From NCBI GenBank assembly GCA_041396845.1, contig JAWKXU010000005.1, forward strand, positions 124,001 through 188,000: a stretch of 64,000 nt of DNA, read 5' to 3'. Under the pieces are notes generated by a model. It made no database searches and had not been told where the DNA came from. It was given only the letters and a program-made list of their open reading frames with translations. Below, one piece after another: positions 46,182-54,806 of the stretch (within the stretch, counting starts at the first letter, position 1; every line of letters starts with the position of its first letter). The DNA is from JAWKXU01 sp020446465 (lineage in GTDB: Bacteria > Pseudomonadota > Alphaproteobacteria > Sphingomonadales > Sphingomonadaceae). A program made the position numbers and the translations under genes.

Positions 46182-47666
46182 ATGCGCCGCTGCCTTTTCC
46201 CTGTCCTTGCCCTGTTTGCCCTCGCGGTTCCGCTGGCGGGATGCGATGGCAATTCGCGCGATGGGGCGATGGAAGTGGCGATGATAGCCGCGCCCGATGA
46301 CCTCTACAGCAAAGGTGTGCGGCTTGACGAACCCGCGCAGATTTTGCGCGCGGCCACGGTTGATGGGCTGGTGCGGCGCGATGCCAGCGGCGAAGTGGTG
46401 CCTGCACTGGCGGAACGCTGGATCGTGACTGACGACGGGCGCAGCTATATCTTCCGCCTGCGTGACGGCGTCTGGCCCGATGGGACAAAGATCACCGGGC
46501 AGAACGCGCGCGATGCACTTCGCCGGGCGATTCGCGCCTTGCGGGGCACGTCGCTGGGGCAGGACCTTTCCGCAGTGGACGAAGTGCGGGCCATGGCGGG
46601 TCGGGTGGTGGAAATCCGTCTGACAAGCCCGATGCCCGATTTTCTGCAACTGCTGGCCCAGCCGGAACTGGGACTGTTTCATCGCGGCAAGGGTATGGGG
46701 CTGATGGCGTTAGTGCGCGCCGACGAAGCGGCAGACGGGATATTGCGCCCGGTTCCGCCCCAGGCGCGCGGCGGGGTTGAGGATCCTGACTGGGAAGCGC
46801 GGGTTCGCGAAATCCACTTGCAGGCGCTCAGTGCAGAACAAGCGGTGGAGCTTTTCGATAACGGCGCGCTTGATATCGTGCTCAATGGCCGGATCGAAGA
46901 CTTGCCACGGGTGGATACAGGCCCGCTTTCGCGCGGGACGGTGCGGCTGGAAAACGTGGTGGGGCTGATGGGCCTCACGGTGCAAAGCGCCAAGGGGGCG
47001 ATGGCGGAACCCGCCTTGCGTGAAGCAGTCGCCATGGCGATTGACCGCGATGCGCTGATCGATCCGTTCAACCTTGGCGGGTGGGAGCCGACTACCCGGC
47101 TCGTCGCACCTGGCCTGCCGGGTGACCTTGGCACGATTGGTGAACGCTGGACCAGCCTCGATATAAGCCAGCGCCAGTCGGAATCCGCATTACGCGTGGC
47201 GCGTTGGCGCAAGGCGCATGTCGGAATTGAAGCCTTGCTGAAAATCTGGATGCCCGGTGGACCGGGCGCCGATATGATGATGAAACAATTGAAGCGTGAT
47301 CTGGAAGCCGGGGGCTTTGCGGTCAAACGGGTGGAAAAGGCCGCTGACGCAGACCTTGTCTGGACTGACCGGGTCGCCCGATTTGTTGCGCCGGAATGGT
47401 TTTTGAACCAGTTTCATTGTTCGCTGCGGCGCCGGGCATGTTCGCCCGAAGCCGATGCACTGGTCGCAGAAGCGCGCAAGGCCACTGACGACACTGCCGA
47501 GGCCGCGCTGATCGCCGAAGCCGAAGCCGAACTGACAAAGGCGAACGTCTTCATTCCTGTTGGTGCGCCGCTGCGCTGGTCGCTTGTGCGTGGCAATATC
47601 ACCGGGTTTGAACCGAACGGCTGGGCATTTCACCCCTTGCCCCCGTTGGTTATGCCCACCACATAA
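46182..47666 (+). CDS. Periplasmic oligopeptide-type solute-binding lipoprotein (SBP family 5)
   Basis: The 494-residue product has a lipoprotein signal with lipobox PLAGC (about residue 21). The fold elements ALAERWIVTDDGRSYIFRLR and DGVWPDGTKITGQNA are typical of DppA/OppA-like binding proteins. ABC permease and ATPase genes are not adjacent, so the protein may act with a distant transporter or as a sensor. It is followed 31 bp later by the DUF4112 gene. Confidence 0.88.
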   Translation: MRRCLFPVLALFALAVPLAGCDGNSRDGAMEVAMIAAPDDLYSKGVRLDEPAQILRAATVDGLVRRDASGEVVPALAERWIVTDDGRSYIFRLRDGVWPDGTKITGQNARDALRRAIRALRGTSLGQDLSAVDEVRAMAGRVVEIRLTSPMPDFLQLLAQPELGLFHRGKGMGLMALVRADEAADGILRPVPPQARGGVEDPDWEARVREIHLQALSAEQAVELFDNGALDIVLNGRIEDLPRVDTGPLSRGTVRLENVVGLMGLTVQSAKGAMAEPALREAVAMAIDRDALIDPFNLGGWEPTTRLVAPGLPGDLGTIGERWTSLDISQRQSESALRVARWRKAHVGIEALLKIWMPGGPGADMMMKQLKRDLEAGGFAVKRVEKAADADLVWTDRVARFVAPEWFLNQFHCSLRRRACSPEADALVAEARKATDDTAEAALIAEAEAELTKANVFIPVGAPLRWSLVRGNITGFEPNGWAFHPLPPLVMPTT

Positions 47667-47697
47667 ACCGGGCCTGTGATGAACTTCGGAGATGCAA

Positions 47698-48120
47698 ATG
47701 GCTGGAACTGAGCGGATTCGCCCTATTCCGATGCAAGCCCGGCTGCCGCTTGGCAAAGATGCCGCATCCGTGCGGCAACGGGTGGAAATGCTGGAAAAGG
47801 TGCTGGAGCGCGCCATTCATCTGCCTGGCATCAATCGCAAGGTGGGGCTGGATGCGATTGTGGGCCTTGTCCCGGTCGCGGGTGATATCCTGACTGCGAT
47901 CATGGGGGCCTATATGGTGTGGGAAGCCCGCAATCTGGGCCTTTCCAGATGGAAAATGTGGCGCATGGCGGGTAATGTCCTGTTCGATACGGCGCTGGGG
48001 GCCATTCCGCTGGCTGGCGACGTGGCTGATTTCTTCTTCCGGTCAAACAGCCGCAACCTGCGGATAATCCGCAAGCATCTTGATCGGCACCATCCCGAAA
48101 CGACGATTATCGAAGGGTGA
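47698..48120 (+). CDS. DUF4112 membrane protein
   Basis: The 140-residue product matches DUF4112: an N-terminal helix RVEMLEKVLERAIHLPGINR, the core GLDAIVGLVPVAGDILTAIMGAYM, and FDTALGAIPLAGDVADFFFRSN, forming two membrane hairpins around VPVAGD and IPLAGD motifs. ATG 47698 sits 7 bp after GGAG; an ATG two codons earlier is possible. Function is unknown for the family. Confidence 0.88.
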   Translation: MAGTERIRPIPMQARLPLGKDAASVRQRVEMLEKVLERAIHLPGINRKVGLDAIVGLVPVAGDILTAIMGAYMVWEARNLGLSRWKMWRMAGNVLFDTALGAIPLAGDVADFFFRSNSRNLRIIRKHLDRHHPETTIIEG

Positions 48121-48148
48121 TGTGCGGGTCACGTAACGAAGGCCCGGC

Positions 48149-48757
48149 TCAGGCTTCCAGTTCGATGTCCCAGTAAAGCCAGTCCCGCCATGTTTCGTGC
48201 AGGTAATTGGGTGGGAAACTGCGCCCGTGTTGCTGCAGTTGCCAGCTTGTCGGGCGAATGGGACGCACCGCCATTTGCATCTGCGCCTGTCCTGGGGTGC
48301 GCCCGCCTTTCTTCATGTTGCACGGCGCGCAGGCAGTGACGATGTTTTCCCACGTTGTCCGCCCGCCCAGACGACGCGGCACGACATGGTCGAACGTCAG
48401 GTGTTTTTGGGCGCCGCAATACTGGCATGAAAAACGATCGCGCAGGAACAGGTTGAAACGGGTAAAGGCCGGAAACTCGCTGGGTTTGACAAATTGCCTG
48501 AGCGCAATGACCGATGGAATCTGCATGTCGAGCGATGGGGAATGGACCTGCCGGTCATAACTGGCGACAACGTCCACACGTTCCAGAAACACGGCCTTGA
48601 TCGCGGTTTGCCAGGGCCACAGGCTCAATGGATAGTAGGACAGCGGCGTATAGTCCGCATTCAGCACCAGCGCAGGGCAGCTTTCCAGCCGCCGGGCCGG
48701 GTCATCCTGCGCGCTCCTGAAGTGCGCTGCTCTATCAATCAGTTCGGCTTTGAACAC
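48149..48757 (-). CDS. HNH endonuclease family protein
   Basis: The 202-residue product has the HNH finger: CQYCGAQKHLTFDHVVPRRL, then the Asn block TWENIVTACAPCNMKKGGRT, with the two CxxC zinc pairs. The N-terminal VLNADYTPLSYYPLSLWPWQ is common to a widespread bacterial HNH family of unknown role that is not a toxin or restriction enzyme. It is divergent from gluQ, with a 126-bp promoter gap. Confidence 0.9.
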   Translation of the reverse strand: MFKAELIDRAAHFRSAQDDPARRLESCPALVLNADYTPLSYYPLSLWPWQTAIKAVFLERVDVVASYDRQVHSPSLDMQIPSVIALRQFVKPSEFPAFTRFNLFLRDRFSCQYCGAQKHLTFDHVVPRRLGGRTTWENIVTACAPCNMKKGGRTPGQAQMQMAVRPIRPTSWQLQQHGRSFPPNYLHETWRDWLYWDIELEA

Positions 48758-48775
48758 GTGACGGTGCCCTCCCTG

Positions 48776-48785
48776 ATGACGTCAT
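48776..48785. promoter_or_regulatory. Perfect 10-bp palindrome in the HNH/gluQ divergent gap
   Basis: ATGACGTCAT lies 18 bp from the HNH start. It could bind a dimeric regulator. The protein is unknown and a chance palindrome of this length is quite possible. Confidence 0.25.
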
Positions 48786-48883
48786 GGGAGCATTTGCAGG
48801 AAATTGCGTCAAGCCTGTTACGAACTGTGAATCCACAGGAAACTTGCCGAGTCGTATTATCGTATGGCAACTGCTGCCCCGAA

Positions 48884-49726
48884 ATGCTCCGCACGCGCTT
48901 TGCCCCCAGCTCCAACGGGCCGCTCCATCTTGGCCATGCCTATGCGGCGATTGTGGCGCACGATCTGGCGCGGGCAGGCGGCGGTGAATTTCTGCTGCGA
49001 ATAGAAGATATTGATGGCACGCGCTCTCGCCCCGAACTGGCAGAGGCTTTTCGGGCAGACCTTACGTGGCTGGGCCTTTCGTGGGACGGGGAGGCGATCC
49101 AGTCGCATAACCTTGCCCGTTATGAAGCGGCGGCCGATCTGTTGAAATCACGCGGTCTCCTCTATCCCTGCACCTGCACACGGGCAGAGGTGGCTGCTGC
49201 CGCGACCGAGCATGGTCCCGATGGCCCGCTCTACCCCGGCACTTGTCGTGGCCGCGACTTGCCGCTGACAGACGGCGAGCCTGTGGCATGGCGGCTCGAT
49301 ATGGCGCGCGCAGTGGCACAGGCAGGCCCGCTCATCTGGCACGATGAAATCTCCGGTGAACAAGCTGCGCGGCCAGACCTGTTCGGCGATGTTGTCCTGC
49401 TGCGCAAGGAAGCACCGGCAAGCTATCATCTGGCCGCCACGCTGGACGATGCCGCCGACGGCATTACGCTGGTGACGCGCGGAATGGATCTGTTTGCCGC
49501 TACCCATGTCCACCGTTTGTTGCAGGCGCTGCTCGATCTGCCGGTGCCGCGCTGGCATCACCACGGGCTATTGCTGGATGAAAGCGGGCGCAAACTTGCC
49601 AAGCGGCGCGGTTCGCCTTCGCTGGCAGACAGGCGCGCCAGCGGTGAAGACGGGGCAGCGCTGGCTGACCAATTGCGTGCGGCACACTTCCCTGCTGGCA
49701 TTTCTGTTGGTGAGGCTCTAGATTAA
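48884..49726 (+). CDS. gluQ: Glutamyl-Q tRNA(Asp) synthetase
   Basis: GluQ adds glutamate to the queuosine base of tRNA-Asp. The 280-residue length fits the truncated GluRS-like enzyme, which lacks the anticodon domain. Visible are the HIGH-type motif RFAPSSNGPLHLGHAYAAIV, the zinc site CTCTRAEV with a later GTCRG, and the KMSKS-like KLAKRRGSPSL. The frame is open far upstream, but ATG 48884 gives the correct start. A HIG1-type gene follows 4 bp later. Confidence 0.93.
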   Translation: MLRTRFAPSSNGPLHLGHAYAAIVAHDLARAGGGEFLLRIEDIDGTRSRPELAEAFRADLTWLGLSWDGEAIQSHNLARYEAAADLLKSRGLLYPCTCTRAEVAAAATEHGPDGPLYPGTCRGRDLPLTDGEPVAWRLDMARAVAQAGPLIWHDEISGEQAARPDLFGDVVLLRKEAPASYHLAATLDDAADGITLVTRGMDLFAATHVHRLLQALLDLPVPRWHHHGLLLDESGRKLAKRRGSPSLADRRASGEDGAALADQLRAAHFPAGISVGEALD

Positions 49727-49730
49727 GGAC

Positions 49731-49958
49731 ATGAACACGCTTCTTGTCATAATTCTCGTTGGCCTTGTCATCATGGTCGTGGTGTCGCTTATCCGCGGGA
49801 TCGTTGCCTTCATGCAAAGCACGAAGCTGGATCTTGAATCCGACGGTGAACGGGCGACCCGGATGCAGTTGAAGCAGAACCAGATGATGTTTGCGCGTAT
49901 CAAGTATCAGGCGCTTGCCATTCTGGTTGTGGCCGTGCTGATGATGTTCAACCGCTAG
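49731..49958 (+). CDS. HIG1-domain two-helix membrane protein
   Basis: The 75-residue product has two membrane helices around a charged loop ending LKQNQMMFARIKYQALAILV, the HIG1 pattern. In bacteria and mitochondria such proteins associate with respiratory complexes such as cytochrome oxidase. It lies 4 bp after gluQ and 21 bp before the cobalamin adenosyltransferase gene, so it is inside an operon. Confidence 0.85.
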   Translation: MNTLLVIILVGLVIMVVVSLIRGIVAFMQSTKLDLESDGERATRMQLKQNQMMFARIKYQALAILVVAVLMMFNR

Positions 49959-49979
49959 GGCGGTTCCGGCACCTGTCGT

Positions 49980-50549
49980 ATGGTCAAGCTCAACAAGATC
50001 TATACCCGCACGGGTGATGATGGCACGACCGGGCTGGTTGACGGCTCACGCTGCGCGAAGGACGATGCCCGTATGGAGGCGATCGGCGCGGTTGATGAAG
50101 CCAACAGTGCGCTTGGTCTTGCTGCTGTTGCACTGTCGGACGGGCCTCATGCCTCCACGCTGTCGCGCATCCAGAACGACCTGTTTGACCTTGGCGCGGA
50201 CCTTGCCACACCGGGGGAGGATTTCACGCCTTCGCAAATGGTGTTGCGGATAGTCTCCGCGCAAGTGGACTGGCTGGAATCGCAGATCGATGCCCTGAAC
50301 GAACGGCTTGAACCGCTGACGAGTTTTGTCCTGCCGGGGGGCAGTGAGGCTGCCGCGCGGCTCCATATTGCGCGTGCGGCAGTGCGTCATGCAGAACGCC
50401 GGATGGTGGCTCTTGCCCATGCCGTGCCGGTCAACCCGGCGGCGCTTTCCTATATCAATCGCCTGTCGGACTTGTTGTTCGTGTTTGCCCGTGTGCTGAA
50501 CGACGATGGCAAAGCCGATGTACGCTGGGTGCCCGGTTCAGGTCGCTAA
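49980..50549 (+). CDS. Cob(I)alamin adenosyltransferase, PduO type
   Basis: The enzyme makes adenosylcobalamin from ATP and reduced cobalamin. The 189-residue product has the ATP-binding IYTRTGDDGTTGLVDGSR, DEANSALGLA, and the C-terminal helix RLHIARAAVRHAERRMV with conserved Arg/Glu, followed by YINRLSDLLFVFAR. It is placed between the HIG1-type gene and 3-hydroxybutyryl-CoA dehydrogenase, a pairing common in alphaproteobacteria. Confidence 0.94.
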   Translation: MVKLNKIYTRTGDDGTTGLVDGSRCAKDDARMEAIGAVDEANSALGLAAVALSDGPHASTLSRIQNDLFDLGADLATPGEDFTPSQMVLRIVSAQVDWLESQIDALNERLEPLTSFVLPGGSEAAARLHIARAAVRHAERRMVALAHAVPVNPAALSYINRLSDLLFVFARVLNDDGKADVRWVPGSGR

Positions 50550-50598
50550 CCACTATATGTTTCCAGTGTGATTTGTTTGTGATGAAGGAGCAGGCGTG

Positions 50599-51468
50599 AT
50601 GCGCAAGGTTGGTATTATCGGGGCAGGTCTGATGGGCACGGGCATTGCCCAGACAGTGGCGCAGGCCGGTTTTGCGGTCGTGCTGGTTGACATAGACAAG
50701 GCAATTGCCGACAAGGCCAAGGCGAAAATTGATGGCATCCTGGCCAAGGCAGTGGCCAAGGAGAAAATGGAGGCGGCAGACGCCCAGGCTATACTCGACC
50801 GGATTACGACGGCGGGCGATTATGCGGGCATGGCCGATGCCGACCTTATCATCGAAGCCGCGACCGAGCGTGAGGATATCAAGCGCAAGATTTTTGAAGC
50901 GGTGGCCGATGTGCTTGGCTCCGATGCAATCCTTGCCAGTAACACCAGCTCCATTCCGATTACGCGCATGGGCGCGGTCAGCCCGGACCCGGCCCGATTT
51001 ATCGGCCTGCACTTCTTCAACCCGGTGCCATTGATGAAACTGGTGGAAGTGATCCCCGGCCTTGCCACGGCAGATAACACGGTGGAGCGGATGCGCGCTT
51101 TTGCTGAAAAAATCGGCAAGACTGTAGTGCTGGCGGGCGATGAACCGGCCTTCATCGTCAACCGCGTGGCCTGCCCGATGCTGAACGAGGCGATTTTCGC
51201 GCTGGGTTCCGGGACCGGCAGCGTGATCGATATCGACATGGGCTGCAAACTGGGGCTTAATCACCCGATGGGACCGCTGGAACTGGCCGATTTCGTCGGG
51301 CTGGATACCCTGCTCGAAGTGATGCAGGTGATGCAGGACAGCACGGGCGATGACAAATATCGTCCTGCGCCGCTGCTGCGTAAATATGTCGAGGCCGGGT
51401 GGTATGGTCGCAAGACCGGGCGCGGTTTTTACGATTATTCGGGCGATACGCCAGTCCCGACCCGTTGA
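50599..51468 (+). CDS. 3-hydroxybutyryl-CoA dehydrogenase
   Basis: The enzyme oxidises 3-hydroxybutyryl-CoA with NAD(P). The 289-residue length is normal. Visible are the Rossmann motif VGIIGAGLMGTGIAQTVA, the catalytic region HFFNPVPLMKLVEVI with His, and GDEPAFIVNRVACPMLNEAI, then GLNHPMGPLELADFVGLDT. ATG 50599 follows GAAGGAG; a GTG one codon upstream is possible. It probably serves fatty-acid or polyhydroxybutyrate metabolism. Confidence 0.94.
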   Translation: MRKVGIIGAGLMGTGIAQTVAQAGFAVVLVDIDKAIADKAKAKIDGILAKAVAKEKMEAADAQAILDRITTAGDYAGMADADLIIEAATEREDIKRKIFEAVADVLGSDAILASNTSSIPITRMGAVSPDPARFIGLHFFNPVPLMKLVEVIPGLATADNTVERMRAFAEKIGKTVVLAGDEPAFIVNRVACPMLNEAIFALGSGTGSVIDIDMGCKLGLNHPMGPLELADFVGLDTLLEVMQVMQDSTGDDKYRPAPLLRKYVEAGWYGRKTGRGFYDYSGDTPVPTR

Positions 51469-51502
51469 GCGAGCAGGGCTGGATCGGACCTCCAGCCGTT
51501 CT

Positions 51503-51895
51503 TCAATAAGGGGCTGTTTCCTGCTCACCCATTTCGGGTGACGTGTTTGTCGCGCCTCCTTCATCAACGGGGGCGATGGATTGCGGCTCTTCGGGCTGGG
51601 CGTCGCTATCAGGGGTTGTCACTACGTCCGGGCTGGGATCGAAGCCTGACGGGTCAACCATCAGGTCTTCGTCGCTGGCATAACCCCACACCACGTCGTC
51701 GCTGGCTTTCGCTGCTTCCGCGTTCTGCGGCGCGCCCGGCTTGGATGCAGCGTCGGCAGGTTTTGCAGCGATGGCCTGTGCTGCGGGCTTTTTGGGCGCG
51801 GCACGCTCTTCCCCGATGAAGGAGACGATTGCGAGCGCCGATACGACAACGAATGTCAACGCGGCCCAGCGGCTCTGGAACAGCAACTTGTGCAT
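51503..51895 (-). CDS. Hypothetical membrane-anchored acidic protein
   Basis: The 130-residue product has one N-terminal membrane segment (residues 9-27) followed by an Ala/Lys-rich, then strongly acidic Pro/Asp/Glu-rich tail with no domain. Low complexity makes homology hard to see. It converges with the hbd gene. Repeat copy E lies just upstream of its start, between it and mutS. It could be a short-lived or lineage-specific gene; confidence is moderate because it has a plausible start and signal-like N-terminus. Confidence 0.55.
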   Translation of the reverse strand: MHKLLFQSRWAALTFVVVSALAIVSFIGEERAAPKKPAAQAIAAKPADAASKPGAPQNAEAAKASDDVVWGYASDEDLMVDPSGFDPSPDVVTTPDSDAQPEEPQSIAPVDEGGATNTSPEMGEQETAPY

Positions 51896-51940
51896 AGCGC
51901 ACCAATCATAGCCGGAGAGCGTTAACGATTGGTCGATGCA

Positions 51941-52040
51941 GCATTTCGAGAAAAAGTTGTTAGACTTTTTCGGTTAAGAAATGCGGAAAATCAAAAGCCT
52001 ATAGCGTTTCTGCCAATTCAACTTTTTCACGAAACGCTAT
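51941..52040 (-). repeat. Dispersed double-hairpin repeat, copy E
   Basis: This complete copy is in reverse orientation: GCATTTCGAGAAAAAGTTGT, GACTTTTTC, GAAATGCGG, linker AAAATCAAAAGC, then CTATAGCGTTTC paired with GAAACGCTATGG. The mutS reading frame enters it and stops inside (the last residues HSVS are repeat-coded). Confidence 0.87.
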
Positions 52041-54651
52041 GGGCCATTGTTTTGAGTGCGTAGAGAACGTCCAGCGCCTCTCGTGGAGAAAGGGCGTCAA
52101 TGTCGAGCGTGTCCAGCTTTTCTCGCACCGGATCGTTGACGGTTGTTTCCACTTCGGCAGCCGCCGCTGCAAAAAGCGGCAAATCACCAAGCCCGGCCGC
52201 GAGGCCACCCGTTTCGGCGCGGCCTTTCTCCAGCCGGTCGAGCACCGATTTTGCACGCTTGAGGACAAGAGGCGGCACCCCTGCGAGCCGTGCGACGGCA
52301 AGGCCATAGCTGCGATCTGCCGGCCCTCCGGCCAGTTCATGCAACAGGACCAGATCGCCTTTCCATTCGCGCGCGCGGACATGGTGGAGCGAGAGCGCAT
52401 CGCAGCTTTCGGCAAGGCGTGACAGTTCGTGGTAATGGGTGGCAAAAAGGCACCGGCAGCGGATCGTTTCATGCACCGCCTCGACCACCGCCCAGGCCAG
52501 CGCCAGCCCGTCATACGTCGATGTCCCGCGGCCCACTTCATCAAGGATGACGAAACTGCGTTCCGTCGCCTGGCTGAGGATGGCAGCTGTTTCCACCATT
52601 TCGACCATGAAGGTGGAGCGCCCGCGCGCCAGATTGTCCGAGGCGCCGACCCGGCTGAACAGGCGATCGACGAGGCCGATGGTGGCGCGGGTGGCAGGCA
52701 CAAATCCGCCCGCCTGTGCCAGCAGCACGATAAGCGCGTTCTGGCGCAGGAAAGTGGATTTGCCGCCCATGTTCGGCCCGCCGATCAGCCAGAGGCGGGA
52801 CTGGGGCGACAAAGCGCAGTCATTTGCCACAAAGCGTTCGCGCTGCTGGGCAAGGGCGGCTTCCACCACCGGGTGCCGCCCGCCTTCGATTACCAGCACG
52901 GGTTCTTCGCTGATTGCCGGCAGGCACCAGCCGCCTTCTGCCGCGCGCTCGGCCTGGCCCGCGCTGACATCCAGCCGGGCAAGGGCCTGGGCGGCGGTAG
53001 CGATGGCCTGGCGCGCCGTCACGACTTCGCTCACCAGATCCTCGAAATGGGCTTCTTCTGCCGCCAGCGCTCGCCCGCCCGCTTCGGCGATGCGGCTGGC
53101 TTCTTCATGCAAGGTCAGCGAATTAAACCGCACGGCGTTGGCCATGGTCTGGCGATGCGTGAAGCCGCTGTCAGGGGCCATCAGCGTATCGCCATGCCGG
53201 GCTGGCACCTCGATAAAATAGCCCAGCACACCATTATGCCTGATTTTCAGCGCGGCAACGCCTGTGTCGTCGCGATACCTTGCTTCGAGAGCGGCGATAG
53301 CGCGGCGGGCATTGCCGGACACCTGCCGCAATTCATCAAGCGCTGCGTCATAGCCATCGGCAATGAAGCCGCCTTGTCCCCGTTCCGTGGGCGGGCTGGC
53401 GACCAGCGCGCGGGATAGCAGGTCCACCAGCGCACCATGCCCGCCCAGCGCTGGCAGCAGGGCTTCCAGCATCGCGGGCCGGTCAGTGCGGGCATCCAGA
53501 TGATCACGGATGCGGCGGGCTTCGGACAGGCCATCGCGAATCTGGCCAAGATCGCGCGGCGACCCACGTCCCGCCACCACGCGCCCCAGTGCCCGGCCAA
53601 TATCGGGCAAGGCGCGCAGGACAGCGCGTAAATCCCCGCGCAGCAGCGGGTCATCATGCAGGTAACTGACGCATTCAAGCCTTGCGAGAATTGCAACGCT
53701 GTCCGTCAGCGGGGCTGCAAGGTCGTCTGCCAGTTGCCGCGCGCCCGCGCCCGTGACGCAGCGGTCAATCGCGGAAAAGAGGCTGCCTTGCCGTGTTCCG
53801 CCTTGCGAAGTCAGGACTTCCAGGCTGGCGCGTGTCGCCTCATCCATCGCGAGGTGCCCGTCGCTCCGGTTGGCTTTGGGCGGGAGCAAAAACGGCAATT
53901 TGCCGCGCCCGGCATGGTCAAGATAAGCGATCAACCCGCCGGCGGCCGCCAGCATGGCGCGGGTAAAGTCCCCCAGCCCGTCCAGCGTGGCCACACCATG
54001 AATCGCTTTCAGCCGCGTTTCACCTTCGTCGCTGGCAAAATCGCGGGAAGGGCGCGGCACGAAGCCGTCCGGCGCTGCGGGCCAATCATCGGGGGCAACG
54101 GTTTCGCTCGCGCCGATCCGGGCCAGCGTGGCGTTGACTTGTTCGACCGCGCATTCATCAAGTTCCATCCGTCCGGTGGAAATATCGCAGGCTGCAATCC
54201 CGGCGCGGCCACGCACCTCGCACACGGCGGCGAGCATATTGGCGCGCCGCGGTTCCAGCAGGGCTTCCTCGGTCAAAGTGCCTGCGGTGACGAAGCGCAC
54301 GATGTCACGCTTTACCAGCGCCCTTGAGCTTGGTGTGCCTTCGCGCTTGGCGCGCTCTTTCGATTCTTCGGGTGTTTCCACCTGTTCGGCAATCGCTACC
54401 CGGCACCCGGCCTTGATCAGCCGGGCGAGGTAACTTTCTGCCGAATGGGCCGGAACGCCGCACATCGGCACACTTTGCCCGTCGTATTCGCCTCTGCTCG
54501 TCAGCGCAATATCGAGCACAGCGGCGGCTTTGCGTGCATCGTCAAAAAACAGTTCGAAAAAATCGCCCATGCGATAGAACAGCAGGCAATCGCCCGCCTG
54601 CGCCTTGAGAGCGAAATATTGTTCCATCATCGGGGTAGTGCCACCGGCCAT
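52027..54651 (-). CDS. mutS: DNA mismatch repair protein MutS
   Basis: MutS recognises mismatches. The product is 874 residues from ATG 54651 (an ATG at 54729 would add 26). It has the mismatch-binding domain with FYRMGDFFELFFDDA (the Phe-x-Glu wedge region), the connector and core, and the ATPase with WLIGGPNMGGKSTFLRQ, VDRLFSRVGASDNLARGRST and LDEVGRGTSTYDGLALAWA. The stop codon is provided by repeat copy E, so the last four residues (HSVS) are foreign to the family. It is divergent from maeB. Confidence 0.96.
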   Translation of the reverse strand: MAGGTTPMMEQYFALKAQAGDCLLFYRMGDFFELFFDDARKAAAVLDIALTSRGEYDGQSVPMCGVPAHSAESYLARLIKAGCRVAIAEQVETPEESKERAKREGTPSSRALVKRDIVRFVTAGTLTEEALLEPRRANMLAAVCEVRGRAGIAACDISTGRMELDECAVEQVNATLARIGASETVAPDDWPAAPDGFVPRPSRDFASDEGETRLKAIHGVATLDGLGDFTRAMLAAAGGLIAYLDHAGRGKLPFLLPPKANRSDGHLAMDEATRASLEVLTSQGGTRQGSLFSAIDRCVTGAGARQLADDLAAPLTDSVAILARLECVSYLHDDPLLRGDLRAVLRALPDIGRALGRVVAGRGSPRDLGQIRDGLSEARRIRDHLDARTDRPAMLEALLPALGGHGALVDLLSRALVASPPTERGQGGFIADGYDAALDELRQVSGNARRAIAALEARYRDDTGVAALKIRHNGVLGYFIEVPARHGDTLMAPDSGFTHRQTMANAVRFNSLTLHEEASRIAEAGGRALAAEEAHFEDLVSEVVTARQAIATAAQALARLDVSAGQAERAAEGGWCLPAISEEPVLVIEGGRHPVVEAALAQQRERFVANDCALSPQSRLWLIGGPNMGGKSTFLRQNALIVLLAQAGGFVPATRATIGLVDRLFSRVGASDNLARGRSTFMVEMVETAAILSQATERSFVILDEVGRGTSTYDGLALAWAVVEAVHETIRCRCLFATHYHELSRLAESCDALSLHHVRAREWKGDLVLLHELAGGPADRSYGLAVARLAGVPPLVLKRAKSVLDRLEKGRAETGGLAAGLGDLPLFAAAAAEVETTVNDPVREKLDTLDIDALSPREALDVLYALKTMAHSVS

Positions 54652-54806
54652 TGGTGTGGGGTAGCGGGTGACGAGGCGATTCGGAAAGCGTCTCTCAATC
54701 GTTTTCCCCGTTCTGCGGCCGACAATCATTTGCGCCAGCAGGCGATCAAACCGTTGCGGGCCGGGGAGAGAGCGCCTAGGGCCTCAAGCGAGCAAGGAGA
54801 CAGGCA

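Noticed and set aside
50455..51567. 370-codon open frame on the minus strand across the 3-hydroxybutyryl-CoA dehydrogenase gene
   Set aside because: It is the antisense of a clearly recognised gene and its translation has no motif; high G+C creates such frames.
52429..53418. 329-codon plus-strand frame inside mutS
   Set aside because: It lies wholly within the mutS core and ATPase coding region, reads as His/Arg/Gly-rich low-sense protein, and shows no family features.
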